DNA of 34,212 nt, from the NCBI GenBank assembly GCA_017483765.1, contig JAFUVE010000036.1, positions 1 through 34,212 of the forward strand. The letters run 5' to 3'. Numbering within the stretch: position 1 is the first letter of the stretch; each line of letters opens with the position of its first letter. This stretch comes from Bacteroidaceae bacterium (GTDB lineage Bacteria > Bacteroidota > Bacteroidia > Bacteroidales > Bacteroidaceae). Below the pieces are notes generated by a model. That model made no database searches. It saw nothing but the letters and a program-made list of their open reading frames with translations, and was not told the origin of the DNA. The translations under genes and the position numbers were made by a program. This document shows, in pieces, positions 16,491 through 27,300 of this stretch.

Positions 16491-18596
16491 TTATTCGATG
16501 GTGAGTTCTTTGATCAGTCGTTTGCCCTTGCTGTAGTTTTCGATGACAGAGAGCACGAAGCGAATGTCGACACCGATGGTGCGCTGTAGGTTGTCGTCGA
16601 AGAGGATGTCGCCCGACATGGCTTCCCAGTTACCGTCGAACGCCAGTCCGATGAGCCTTCCCTTTCCGTCGAACATACCCGATCCGGAGTTACCGCCGGT
16701 GATGTCGTTGTTCGTGAGGAAGCAGAGGTGCATGTCCTTGTCCTTCTTGTCGAGGTATTTCTTTCCGAACTTTCCTTTCTTGAGCCATTTGTAAACCGGC
16801 TCTGTCAGTTCGTAGTCCGGGTTGTTGCCCTGCTTCTCGTATTTGTCGATGATGGACTGTGAAGGCGTGAAGCACTCATATCGCACGCCCTCGTTCGTGG
16901 TGTATCCACCGACGAGTCCGTAGCTCATACGGAGCGTGAAGTTCGCATCTGGATAGTATTCCTTGTCGCTGTTCATCTCTCGCAGGGCATCTCCGAGCAG
17001 CCGTTCGTATTCCTGGGCCTCGTCGCTGCCGTACATGGCATAGAGCTGCATGATGGCCTGCAGTGCGACTCCGAACATCGGGTCAGTTCCGAGATATTCG
17101 TTGAGGTCGGTCTTCTTCTTCAGTTCCTCGGGCTTGGTGAGAATGGTTTTGCCGTAGACCATGTCGGCGAACGCCTCGATGTCTCCTCCCATCTCCTTGT
17201 CGATTTCCTTGTAGAACTCCGGCCAGTACTGTTCTGGCACGTGCTCCTTGTAGCATTTCAGCGACACGATGAACAGTTGCTTGTCTGTGGTCATGTCGAT
17301 GTCCTTATATGCTTTCTCCACTTCTTTCTTCAGGTTTGGCTTGTCCTCTTTCATGACTCCGAGGAACTGGCTGATGGCGAACTGCATGATGTCGCTTCCT
17401 GAATAGAAGCACTCTTCCCACATGGTGTATGCGTAGTCGCGTTCTTTTGTGTTCTCGTAGATGACCTTCAGCGAGTCGAGCATGGTGGCGTATTTAGCCT
17501 GTCGTGCTGCATCCTTGGCCACCCAGTCCATGATTTCCTTCTCAGTGGCTTGCTTCTCAGCTACGACGTTGAGGTCTTTGAGAGCCTTGTTCATACCGAT
17601 GGAGTTCTTCCAGTAGTTGGAGCTTTCTGCGTATTTTGATGAGTACATGATTCGCAGTGCGTCGCTTGAGTCCATCGCCTTCTTCATGACTTCCTGCTTC
17701 GCTTCTCTCGCCGTGATTCGTGGTATGTTCTCACATTCCACAGTGTGGTCGATTCCGTAGCTGCTGAGGTATCGCTCGGTTGATCCCGGGTAGCCGAATG
17801 TCATGCAGAAGTCGCCGGGCTTGTATCCTTGTGTGCTCACCACCGCATAACGCTTGGGGTGGAATGGCACGTTGTCTTTGCTGTACTCAGCCGGTTTGTT
17901 GTCCTTTCCTGCATAGATTCTGAAAACAGAGAAGTCGCAGGTCTGACGTGGCCACATCCAGTTGTCGGTGTCGCCTCCGTGCTTACCGAGACATGATGGT
18001 GGTGCGAACACGAGGCGCACATCGCTGTACTTCAGATAGATGCTGAGATAGTACTTGCTTCCTTTGTAGTAGGGGACCACAGCGGAGTGGATTCCGTTGT
18101 CAGGGTCGTCGATGGCGTCGGTCAGCACTTTCGTGACGCTGTCCACAACCGCCTCCCGCTGCTTGCGGTCCATGTCGGGAGTGACGTATTTCAGAATTTG
18201 GTCAGTCACGTCTGTGGTTCCGATGTGGAAGTCGACGTAAAGGTCCTCGTTAGGGAGTTCGTCTTCGAAGTCCTTGGCGAAGAATCCGTCTTTGAGATAG
18301 TCGTGCTGTGGGGTAGAGTGGTCCTGTATGGCCCGGTATCCGCAGTGATGGTTTGTGAAGACAAGTCCGTCGTTGCTGACCACGACTCCGGAGCAGAATC
18401 CTCCGAATTGTACGATAGCGTCGTTGAGTGACGGGTGGTCCTTACTGTAAATCTCGTCGTGGCTCAGTTCCAGTCCCATGCTCTTGAGCACGGAGTCCGT
18501 CTTAGCAGAGAGATTGCAAATCATCCACATGCCCTCGTCGGCGAAGGCAGTCAAAGATGCCATGAACAGCATGGCAGAGAATAAGATTTTCTTCAT
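16491..18596 (-). CDS. dpp7: S46 dipeptidyl-peptidase, DPP7-type
   Basis: A 701-residue protein with signal peptide MKKILFSAMLFMASLTAFA and mature start DEGMW. This is the S46 family of periplasmic or surface dipeptidyl-peptidases. All three catalytic landmarks are present: His in TNHHCGY (83-84), Asp in GGDTDNWMWPRQ (about 212), and Ser637 in TGGNSGSG. Eighteen residues past that serine (655) is Gly in AFDGNWEAMSGD. At this site (673 in Porphyromonas gingivalis), DPP7 has Gly and prefers hydrophobic P1, while DPP11 has Arg and prefers acidic P1. DPP7-type specificity is therefore predicted. It removes dipeptides from oligopeptides for uptake. It is first of a probable unit with the metallopeptidase, nucleoside transporter, lipoprotein and DUF2264 genes. 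Confidence 0.93.
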   Translation of the reverse strand: MKKILFSAMLFMASLTAFADEGMWMICNLSAKTDSVLKSMGLELSHDEIYSKDHPSLNDAIVQFGGFCSGVVVSNDGLVFTNHHCGYRAIQDHSTPQHDYLKDGFFAKDFEDELPNEDLYVDFHIGTTDVTDQILKYVTPDMDRKQREAVVDSVTKVLTDAIDDPDNGIHSAVVPYYKGSKYYLSIYLKYSDVRLVFAPPSCLGKHGGDTDNWMWPRQTCDFSVFRIYAGKDNKPAEYSKDNVPFHPKRYAVVSTQGYKPGDFCMTFGYPGSTERYLSSYGIDHTVECENIPRITAREAKQEVMKKAMDSSDALRIMYSSKYAESSNYWKNSIGMNKALKDLNVVAEKQATEKEIMDWVAKDAARQAKYATMLDSLKVIYENTKERDYAYTMWEECFYSGSDIMQFAISQFLGVMKEDKPNLKKEVEKAYKDIDMTTDKQLFIVSLKCYKEHVPEQYWPEFYKEIDKEMGGDIEAFADMVYGKTILTKPEELKKKTDLNEYLGTDPMFGVALQAIMQLYAMYGSDEAQEYERLLGDALREMNSDKEYYPDANFTLRMSYGLVGGYTTNEGVRYECFTPSQSIIDKYEKQGNNPDYELTEPVYKWLKKGKFGKKYLDKKDKDMHLCFLTNNDITGGNSGSGMFDGKGRLIGLAFDGNWEAMSGDILFDDNLQRTIGVDIRFVLSVIENYSKGKRLIKELTIE

Positions 18597-18634
18597 ATTT
18601 TTCGATTTTGGTTATGTATCACATATTTAATTAG

Positions 18635-18642
18635 CAAAGTTA
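18635..18642 (-). promoter_or_regulatory. -7 element of the dpp7 promoter
   Basis: TAACTTTG on the minus strand is an exact TAnnTTTG match, 38 bp upstream of the dpp7 start and just beyond the typA terminator. No good TTG is found at the usual -33 spacing, so it is a one-element call. Confidence 0.55.
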
Positions 18643-18674
18643 ATAAATAAAATTCTAATTAGGAAAAAAACAAC

Positions 18675-18701
18675 AAAAAAAAGCACCCGTAGGCGCTTTT
18701 T
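18675..18701 (-). terminator. Intrinsic terminator of typA
   Basis: Stem AAAAAGC (18678-18684) / GCTTTTT (18695-18701) with an inner CC/GG pair and a small loop. On the minus strand a T-rich tract follows. It lies about 110 bp beyond the typA stop. A second small GTTAAG/CTTAAC hairpin (18774-18789) sits nearer the stop. Confidence 0.75.
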
Positions 18702-18810
18702 ATTTGAAGTTGATTCGGTTTAGAGTTTAGAGTTCAGAGTGATTTTAGTTTAGTATTTGGAGCCATGAGGACTGTTAAGATTGCTTAACGTGCTCAGTCG
18801 TATCGCAGTC

Positions 18811-20613
18811 TTATTCCCTGTTGGCGCGTTTGCGCTCGAGGTGGTCGAGTATGATTTTTCTTATGCGCATGCTCTTTGGTGTCACTTCCACGTACTCGTC
18901 CTCCTTGATGTACTCAAGAGCCTCTTCAAGCGACAGTTCTACAGGCGGGATGATATGAGCCTTCTCGTCTGTTCCAGAAGCACGTACGTTGGTGAGTTGC
19001 TTTGTCTTCGTCACGTTGATGACGAGGTCGTTCTCGTGCACATGCTCTCCCACCACCATTCCGGCATACACCTCGGTCTGTGGGAAGATGAAGAACTTAC
19101 CACGGTCCTGCAGGTGGTCGATGGCGTATGCGACAGCGGTACCCGTGTCCATGGAAATCATGGAGCCGTTGGTTCGTCTGCTGATTTCCCCCTTGTATGG
19201 CTGATAGTTCTTGAATCTGTGTGCCATGATGGCTTCTCCCTGGCTTGCGGTGAGCACGTTGGTTCTGAGTCCGATGATTCCGCGTGATGGTATTTCGAAC
19301 TCGATGTTGACACGGTCTCCCTGTACCTCCATGGAGTACATCTCACCTTTACGGCGTGTCACCATGTCAATCATCTTTGATGAGAACTCCTCCGGCACGT
19401 TGATGGTGAGCTCCTCGATGGGCTCGCATTTCTGTCCGTTGATTTCCTTGTAGATGACCTGTGGCTGTCCCACTTGGAGTTCGTATCCCTCCCGGCGCAT
19501 GGTCTCCACGAGTACAGACAAGTGCAGCACACCACGTCCGCTTACGATCCACTGGTCGGTAGTTCCTTCTTTCTGAACCACTTGCAGCGCGAGGTTCTTC
19601 TCCAGCTCTTTCGAGAGGCGGTCGGCGATATGTCGTGAGGTGCAGAATTTACCTTCCTTTCCGAAGAATGGCGAGTTGTTGATTGTGAAGAGCATGGACA
19701 TAGTCGGCTGGTCGATGCTGATTGTAGGCAGCGCCTCAGGCTCTTCGAAGTCGCAGAGCGTGTCTCCGATTTCGAAGTTTGAGAGTCCGATAACGGCGCA
19801 GATGTCTCCGCTGCTCACGCTCTCAGTTGCCCTGTGTCCCATTCCCTCGAAAGTGTGGAGCTCCTTGATTTTAGTTTTCTCCTGTGTTCCGTCCCGGTGG
19901 CAGATGGTGACGTTCATTCCGCTTTTGAGTGTTCCTCTGTGTACACGTCCCACAGCGATACGTCCGGTGTATGTTGAGTAGTCGAGTGATGTGATGAGCA
20001 TCTGTGCCGTTCCTTCCAGCACCTTAGGCGCAGGGATGGTTTCGATGATGGTGTCGAGCAGGTAGTTGATGTTGTCGGTAGGTTTTTTCCAGTCTTCTCC
20101 CATCCATCCTTGCTTAGCCGACCCATAGACAACCGGGAAGTCGAGCTGCTCCTCTGTGGCGTTGAGGTTGCACATGAGGTCGAAAACCATCTCGTAGACC
20201 TCCTCTGGCCGGCAGTTGGGCTTGTCCACCTTATTGACGACGACGACGGGCTTGAGTCCGATTTCCAGTGCTTTCTGTAGCACGAATCTGGTCTGTGGCA
20301 TGGGTCCCTCGAACGCGTCAACGAGGAGGATGCATCCGTCCGCCATGTTGAGCACTCGCTCCACCTCACCTCCGAAGTCGCTGTGTCCGGGAGTGTCAAT
20401 CACATTGATTTTTACTCCTTTATAATTGATGGATACGTTTTTCGACAGGATCGTGATGCCTCGCTCACGCTCCAGTTCATTATTGTCCAATATCAAGTCG
20501 CCGGTCTGCTGATTTTCCCTGAATAAATTGCCGGCTAACAACATTTTGTCTACCAATGTGGTCTTACCGTGGTCTACGTGCGCGATAATAGCAATATTTC
20601 TGATTTCCTGCAT
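18811..20613 (-). CDS. typA: Ribosome-associated GTPase TypA/BipA
   Basis: A 600-residue protein, the normal family length. The translational GTPase motifs are all present: AHVDHGKT (11-18, G1), RERGITI (G2), DTPGHSDF (G3) and NKVD (G4). They are followed by the EF-Tu-like beta domain and the BipA C-terminal region (GEEVHENDL-like, [27 protein letters not shown]). BipA binds the ribosome and helps 50S assembly and growth under stress, in the cytoplasm. Start [20 protein letters not shown] is the conserved one. It is a single-gene unit with its own promoter (20664-20694) and terminator. The divergent plus-strand neighbour is only a pseudogene fragment. Confidence 0.97.
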   Translation of the reverse strand: MQEIRNIAIIAHVDHGKTTLVDKMLLAGNLFRENQQTGDLILDNNELERERGITILSKNVSINYKGVKINVIDTPGHSDFGGEVERVLNMADGCILLVDAFEGPMPQTRFVLQKALEIGLKPVVVVNKVDKPNCRPEEVYEMVFDLMCNLNATEEQLDFPVVYGSAKQGWMGEDWKKPTDNINYLLDTIIETIPAPKVLEGTAQMLITSLDYSTYTGRIAVGRVHRGTLKSGMNVTICHRDGTQEKTKIKELHTFEGMGHRATESVSSGDICAVIGLSNFEIGDTLCDFEEPEALPTISIDQPTMSMLFTINNSPFFGKEGKFCTSRHIADRLSKELEKNLALQVVQKEGTTDQWIVSGRGVLHLSVLVETMRREGYELQVGQPQVIYKEINGQKCEPIEELTINVPEEFSSKMIDMVTRRKGEMYSMEVQGDRVNIEFEIPSRGIIGLRTNVLTASQGEAIMAHRFKNYQPYKGEISRRTNGSMISMDTGTAVAYAIDHLQDRGKFFIFPQTEVYAGMVVGEHVHENDLVINVTKTKQLTNVRASGTDEKAHIIPPVELSLEEALEYIKEDEYVEVTPKSMRIRKIILDHLERKRANRE

Positions 20614-20663
20614 GTTTTTACCTTAAAAATGTTTATTATGTTCTGAGTCGTAAAAAATTTTTG

Positions 20664-20694
20664 CAAAGTTACGAAGAAACGCTGAAATATACAA
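20664..20694 (-). promoter_or_regulatory. Promoter of typA
   Basis: On the minus strand TTG (20692-20694), 20 nt, and TAACTTTG (20664-20671) fit the Bacteroidetes pattern, about 50 bp upstream of the typA start. It overlaps the 5' end of a plus-strand TTG-started frame, which argues that the start of that frame is not coding. Confidence 0.7.
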
Positions 20695-20756
20695 GAAATT
20701 TGGGAAGATTAACGCTGTTCAATCTGAAAATAAAGGAATTACAAAGAAGGGCAAGG

Positions 20757-20888
20757 ATTGACTTTACTGCTGTCGATGAGTTTGAGGACGACGGTGGTTG
20801 GTACACACTCTCAGGAATCAAACTGAACGGTAAACCTCAGGAGCAGGGTGTTTATATTCACAACGGTAAAGCAGTGTTTGTGAAGTGA
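20757..20888 (+). pseudogene. Orphan T9SS C-terminal sorting tail (gene remnant)
   Basis: The last 43 codons before TGA 20886-20888 encode a T9SS tail (VDEFEDDGGWYTLSGIK, GVYIHNGKAVFVK). About 30 of 43 residues are identical to the end of the 3241-residue protein (counted by eye). The same frame extends upstream to a TTG at 20661, but that part has no ATG, crosses the typA promoter and resembles no protein. I read it as the 3' end of a lost large secreted-protein gene that has kept its stop and terminator. A perfect TGACAA/TTGTCA hairpin overlaps the stop. Confidence 0.75.
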
Positions 20889-20924
20889 CAATTTTGTCAA
20901 TTAGGTTTATGATTTTTTAATACT

Positions 20925-20959
20925 TGGCACTCGTTTTTTTTGCGGGTGCCATTTTTTTT
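20925..20959 (+). terminator. Intrinsic terminator after the orphan tail
   Basis: Stem TGGCACTCG (20925-20933) / CGGGTGCCA (20943-20951) with one G-T pair, followed by eight T. It remains from the lost gene. Confidence 0.85.
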
Positions 20960-20979
20960 GTTAATTTTTCTGAGAGGAA

Positions 20980-21012
20980 TTGCTGATTATTCAAGATTAT
21001 TTATTAACTTTG
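20980..21012 (+). promoter_or_regulatory. Candidate promoter upstream of the 3241-residue gene
   Basis: TTG (20980-20982), a 22-nt spacer (slightly long), and TAACTTTG (21005-21012), an exact -7 match. The gene starts about 330 bp further on, with MITE-like copy C in between, so either the leader is long or a nearer promoter was missed. The 20889-21339 gene-free stretch holds the terminator, this promoter, copy C and an AT-rich direct repeat. Confidence 0.5.
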
Positions 21013-21053
21013 CAAACTGATATGCTTTATGAGAGTGTTTTTTAGTAATAGTT

Positions 21054-21186
21054 AAAAAATAAGTTGCCTCGTTTTTTATGAAGACAAGAAGAAAGGAAGA
21101 CGAGAAGACAAGACGATAGTCAACTGACGGACATACATAAAGTAAGTCCCTACCGTCAACTGGATGGTGAGGCAAGTTATTTTTTT
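21054..21186 (+). mobile_element. MITE-like repeat element, copy C (133 bp)
   Basis: Left end AAAAAATAAGTTGCCTC (21054-21070) and right end GAGGCAAGTTATTTTTT (21169-21185) are inverted repeats with one mismatch. The core matches copies A and B. An inner TGACGG/CCGTCA pair could fold. The 13-codon frame ATG 21078 to TAG 21119 is intact. Confidence 0.75.
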
Positions 21187-21276
21187 CACATCACTTAATA
21201 GGGTTCATAGGGGGTAAAAGAGAAATAGCATAGAAATGGAACAAATCGAATAAGACCTAAGCCAAAGCCCCCAGAC

Positions 21277-21302
21277 TATATATTGAATCTTTATATATTG
21301 AA
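21277..21302. repeat. 11-bp direct repeat in the leader of the giant gene
   Basis: TATATATTGAA occurs at 21277-21287 and again at 21292-21302, a 15-bp step, about 40 bp before the ATG. It could be a regulator site or simple AT-rich sequence. Confidence 0.4.
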
Positions 21303-21339
21303 AATAAGTCTATTTGACAATATAGTGTTTATATAATAT

Positions 21340-24300
21340 ATGAGAAAAAAACTATTCTTTTTTTTAGCATTATTATGCTTGATTGGATTCTCGCCTGCAA
21401 GGGCGGCGTCCTTCATTAAGAGCGCAGGAAATTATAGATGCCTGCCTGTGGGAAAGAATGTATTGCAGTTTTCATTGCCTACGTTTGATTACTACAAGAT
21501 TGCAATGAACGTCCATGTCACCGAGCCGTCGTATGTGGAGGCGTCAATCGACGGAGGAAAAACGTGGAAGCATATCATTGAGTGGAAACATCCGGGACGT
21601 GACGAGGAGGATCCGACTTACATGCGTACGCTTGCTCCTGGCGAACTTGTCGTTCAGATGGCACGTTATGGGAAATCTGATGTCAGCATCAATTCCAATG
21701 ACAGTTGGAAGACTTTTTATCTCGGTGCCGACCAAGATGACGATTACCATTACACCACCACGGTGCAATGGCATATCCCATACGCTTGGCAGGGAAATAA
21801 AATCATGCTGAGATTCAGTGCACACTGGGATGACGAGGGCTCGGGTACTGTCACCGGCAATTTCGACACCTACGATAGCCCGGAACCGCCAGATGTGGCA
21901 ATCAATTTCATGGATCCCATGTTGGCATTTGATAAGGAGCATGTGGGAGAACTGATGATTCCTTACTATATGCAGGCAGTGAAGTGTACAAAAATGACAC
22001 TGAACTATACGAATGCCGCTACGGGTGAAAAAATCTCACAGGCTCAGACTCCCAATCTAACAGGATATGTTTATTTACCGATGAACTTCCCGATGAAGGA
22101 TGTCTATATTGTTGCCGACCTCGTTGATTCAGATAAAAACAATCTGACCGGCATGGAGTCGGAACACATCTCTGTGAATCCTCTCCATACACCAAAGAAT
22201 TTCACAGCCACCATGGATGAGAATGCCCGTGTCACCTTGAAATGGACTATCGAATATCCTGATTCAGGAGATATCATGGAAGATGACTACTGGGAGATTC
22301 AGCGCAATACCACCGGCGAGACTGACAACAGCGATTCCAACTGGAAAACTTTGGGAATGCTTGGCTTTGAACGTCAGTCGGGAAGTTATGAGTATCTCGA
22401 CGAGCATTTCTTCGATGAGTATGAAGGCAAGAACGTGTCATACCGAATCAGAAGATCATCTACAGCCATTTGGGACTGGGGAGAGAGCGCTGGAACCAAG
22501 ACCGTGACCATTAACGAAAAGTTGCAGTTGGCAAGTGTCAAAGAAGCCACTGTTGAAAAGGAAACCTGGACCGACGACAGCCATACAGTGACCTTCAACT
22601 GGACGATGAATGAACCTTTGTCAACAATCGACAATTCGAATGTCGCTGTTGGAGACATCGTCACAACAAACGGGCGCATATTTAAGAATCAAGAGGAAAT
22701 GAGCGACGCCCCCGATGCGGGAACTGCCGCAGGTGTGCTGATTTCTGTATCGCCTACTGTTGTCTTGGCGAATGGACCTATTCAAAATTTGATCCAGCCT
22801 GCATTTGACGGAAACAATTATACGATTTCTCTTTTAGGATGGAATCAGGATCGGTATTTTGATTTGTTCCAGCAAAAAAACATCAAAGGTTACAAGATGG
22901 TGCCACCTTATTTTAATTATTGGCATGCCATCTTCAAGGCATTTGGCGACGATTCTGGTATGAACTCGAGGTACATTCCTTCAGTAGGCGACAAGTTCAA
23001 TGCCCCGAATACCATCCATTATTTAACTTCTGATTTAGGTCTTCGTACGCAGAGATTGTATCTGGCTGGGTATGACGACAAGAGCTACATTCTCAATTTT
23101 GCTGACAAGGTTATAGAAGAGCCTGAAGACCAAGTGTTTAAGTCCGAAAATCTCTCAACCTGCTATGATTTGTTCTATAAAGAGGGGAAATCGTGTGCTT
23201 CATACGCGTTCTTTGTGCCTGACGAGAAAATTTTCACACTTTGGGATTCGAAGGCAAAACTGCAACTGGTTGTCCACATGAAATCAGACAGTGGAACATT
23301 CACCAATGTGGTTGACCTGTCGTCGGACGAAAACGCCCTTAAGAACCACACCTACACCTACTCATTGCCTCGTAAGTGTGTGGATTATGAGTTTGAACTC
23401 GTGGTCCGTCGTGGCAGCTCTTATCTGCCAATCTGTAATACATTTAAGGATGACAAGGGTAATTATCCCGACAGCCTTGCCGTCAGTGTGAAGAAAAAGG
23501 AGACGGGCGATGATGCGAAATACTGGTTCCTCAACACCGACAGTGTGAAGAATCTCAGAAGCACCGTACGGCAGAGCAGTGTGCTTCTGGAATGGGACAG
23601 CAATGGCGGTGAGCACGACTACTACAGAGTGCTCAGACGTGACAAGATGTCCGTAACACAGGACTGGGACACGCTTGTTACGAATTTGCCGCTGATGAGA
23701 TATGAGGATACCACTCCATACCCACAGCACACCTACGAATATAAAGTGGAGTCGGTGTTCCAGTGTGAGGGTATGATTGTGAATTCAGCCACCACCACCG
23801 GTGCATGTGAGCCTACAGGTATGATCAAAGGTTATCTGCGGCTTGCCGACGGAACCGGAATGGGAGGATATACTATAATTGCCATTTCGAAAACCGATAA
23901 AAAAGAATATACCACAACGACCGACGACAGTGGCTACTTCGAACTGGCGGGGCTCGAATATCAGGGCACTGGACAGTTTGAAGTCATGGTGCAGACCGAC
24001 GGCGGTTCTTTCAACGTAGATTCACAGAATCTGGAGTTCACCACGAAAAAGAACTTATTTACAAATGTCATCTTCTATGTGGATAACTACTTCGTTTATT
24101 CCGGTAATGTGTATTATGACGGCTCAAGCATTCCTGTTCCCGGCGTTGAGTTCAAGATGGACGGAGTGACCATTACAGACGCAAATGGTAATCCATACCA
24201 AACCGACAGTCAGGGAGCATTCGAGGTGAGCATCCCGAAAGGTGTCCATCAAGTGCAGGCGGTGAAAGAAGGCCATGTGTTCAAAAACGATGGGTATCTG

Positions 24301-27300
24301 CTGGTGCCAGATGCAGCCAAAGGTAAAGAGCGCGACTGGGACTGGGTGGCAAACAAGTCGGAGGTTTATCTCTGGGACTGCACAGAGGTTGTGCTCCACG
24401 GTAGGGTTATAGGAGGAAATGCGCAGGCCGGTCTTGAACTGGGCAAGTCAAGGTCTGTGAACAATCTTGGCGACAACATCAACATTGTTATGCAGCTGGA
24501 AGGTGACAATGCTTCATATATTGTCCGTGACCAGCAAAATGATTTAGTGAAGGAACGTACTGATTCTATAGCCTTTGGGCAAAATAAGCAGAATCTGACC
24601 GTGGTGCACAGCACCCTTCATTCTATCACCGTTAAGATGGATAATGAAACAGGTGAGTATGAGATGAGGCTGAGGCCGACCAGATATAAAATCACAAGTA
24701 TTTCTGCCACAGGTTATCCAACGCTTTTCCAGGAAGGAAAGGTGGGTGAAACGCTTGACCTCTCCAAGAATGTCCAAGGAGATACCGTTGTTTATAACCG
24801 CATTTATCACTCTGTGCCTACTTTGGATGTCGTGCAGTTCAATGGTAACAACGAATCGTATTATGGTGTGAAATATTCTATTGCCCAAGATAATATCGGA
24901 CAGAAAGACACAGTGATGGTGTGGAATGCCGCCGACAACAGCTATTCGTTAGGACATCCTGTGTTCATGGCCGGTTCTCCCTACGGATGGACATTACAGG
25001 CATGTGAGAAATACTATTACAACAACGACAACCATGGCAAACTTGACATCGTTAAGTTAGACACGGGAACAGTCGTGATTCGCAACAGGCTGGTCAGCGA
25101 TACTGATGAACAAGTTATTCAACTCGACAATACAGGAAAGGGCGCGTATATCTTCACACCCGACAACACCACATTTACGTTGGAGAACGATATGGCGCTA
25201 AGGGATGTAAGCATCACGCTGGAATACGACAGCACCTATTTCGATGTTAAGCCGCTTAATGGTGACCGACTTAAGGGATATGTGATGGTGACAAAGCCTA
25301 AACCACAGGGAAAGACTGTCATGGCTGCAGGAATACCAATTCTTTTCGATATTCTTAGAGACCCTCCAGGAGGCGGAAGTTCGTCGTATATTGAAGCCGG
25401 CTCGAAATTAAGCTACACTTACAATACGACTATGGACGCACAGATAGGTTTCAAACTCAGAGGTACTAATTCTGTTAAACAGTCGTACTATACAGGAACA
25501 GTTGTCGTTCCATCGTTCGGTGCAACTGGTGTGGAATACGGAACAATTGACGGAGCATATAAGAAATCCACTTTCGCCGTTGATGTCGTCTTGTCATTCA
25601 ATGGTAACTGGACATATAATTACAACATGGATGTTACAGAGCGTGTTCAGACATCAAGTGGAAAGAAATGGGTCGGACCCAAGGCCGACCTCTTTATCGG
25701 AACGAATCAGAATGTCATCCTTCAGGATGCCATTGCCGTACGCGTCGTCCCTGAAAGACAATATAAGATTCTGACGATGCAGGAAGGCGGTTCTTTCAAG
25801 ACTGAGAATGGTGTGAAGGTGTCCGTGAAAAACGCCACTGTGAAAAAACTTGCAGAAGGAAAGGATGCCAATGGCAACAAGGTTTATCTTGTCAGAGACG
25901 AGGTGATGGGTGTAAGCACCAAGGTTAATTCCACATTCATTCATTCACAGCATTATGTTGAAAACGAACTGATGCCGGCACTTATCAAGGCGCGAAACTC
26001 GCTCATCTTACCCAAAGACTCGATGGCGTTCGCTCAGCAACTGGCAAACAAAAATGGCATTCCTTATTATGTGAGCAATGTAGATCGTTCCGACCCTAAA
26101 TTCGGTGTTGACGAATATGTTCAAGTGCTTCCTGAGGGAAAAGATACGGAGATGTACACAGACAGTATCAATGCCATCAACAAGCAGTTGCTTCAGTGGG
26201 CGAAGTTCCTCATAAGAAACGAAGAGGAGAAAATCAATGTGCAGACTAAGAATCTTGTGAAGAACTATGATTTCGACGGAGCCACCTCTATACAGTACAG
26301 TGAAACGTTTACTGTGGGAGAAAACAGCACACGGCAACTGAAATGGCCGGTTGTGGGTAACGGAGGCCTTGGCGTGGGCTTAGTGGAAGGGCTGGTAGGA
26401 AAAGAACTTGTGAAAATCTTGAGTAAAGTCATTACGGAGGGCACAGAGACAGCGTACTTGCCAGAAGGAGGAAATATTCTAGATGATTCAGATAATCTGA
26501 TTGTTACTGATGTTGGTGCAGCCTCATCAGAATACACTTTGAAATTCCTTCCTGTTCTGAATGTAACTCTTAATGATAAATATGGACTATCAAAGTCAAA
26601 CAGTAAGAAAATTGGCTTCACCCTTTCTACGTCAAGCAAGTCAAGCCTCAATGTAGATGTATACCGTTTGGCTGCTAACGAGAATGAGATGGACACTGCC
26701 AATGAAGGTTTATCCAACGCATTCTATAATTTCACAGTTGAGGGACTAAAGAATATGGACAAAACTCCGATAATAGGTTATATGGAGTCAGGCAAAACCC
26801 CCGTTTATTCCAATTTTGTATTCCGGACAAGGGGCGGTGCCACATGCCAGCCATACGAGGACGAAAGGGTGACTAAGTGGTATAACCCAGGAACAGTGAT
26901 TGACGCGAAGACCAAGGCCATTGACAACCTGAAAATCTGGGCTGAGCAGACCACCGTCAGCAACGTGCCGTTCGACGAACCAGCCAGGTTTACTGTCTAT
27001 ATGGCAAATGAAAGCGACTATGCGGAAGCCTCGACCCTTATTTTCAAATATTTCCTCAGTGACACAACGAACGGCAAGGGAGCTAAAGTCTTCATTGACG
27101 GCAATCCGCTCACAGGCACAGGGGAATCAATCACGTTGTTCCCTGTAGGCACCGTAGCTAAAAAGCAGGTGGAAATCTATCCCAACTCAGATTTTGACTA
27201 TGAAAATGTGGGTATTTCGTTCTACGATCCAGATGACCCAGTAAGGATTTCAACGGTGTATCTCACTGCTCACTTCGTACCGACTGCAGGCAAGGTGAAA

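Noticed and set aside
16322-16504. Plus-strand frame ending in NFLDFLDFLDF
   Set aside because: Antisense to the start of the metallopeptidase gene plus the second 9-bp array.
20661-20756. N-terminal 32 codons of the small plus-strand frame before the T9SS tail
   Set aside because: TTG start, no ATG, and overlaps the typA promoter; only the tail from 20757 looks like former coding sequence.
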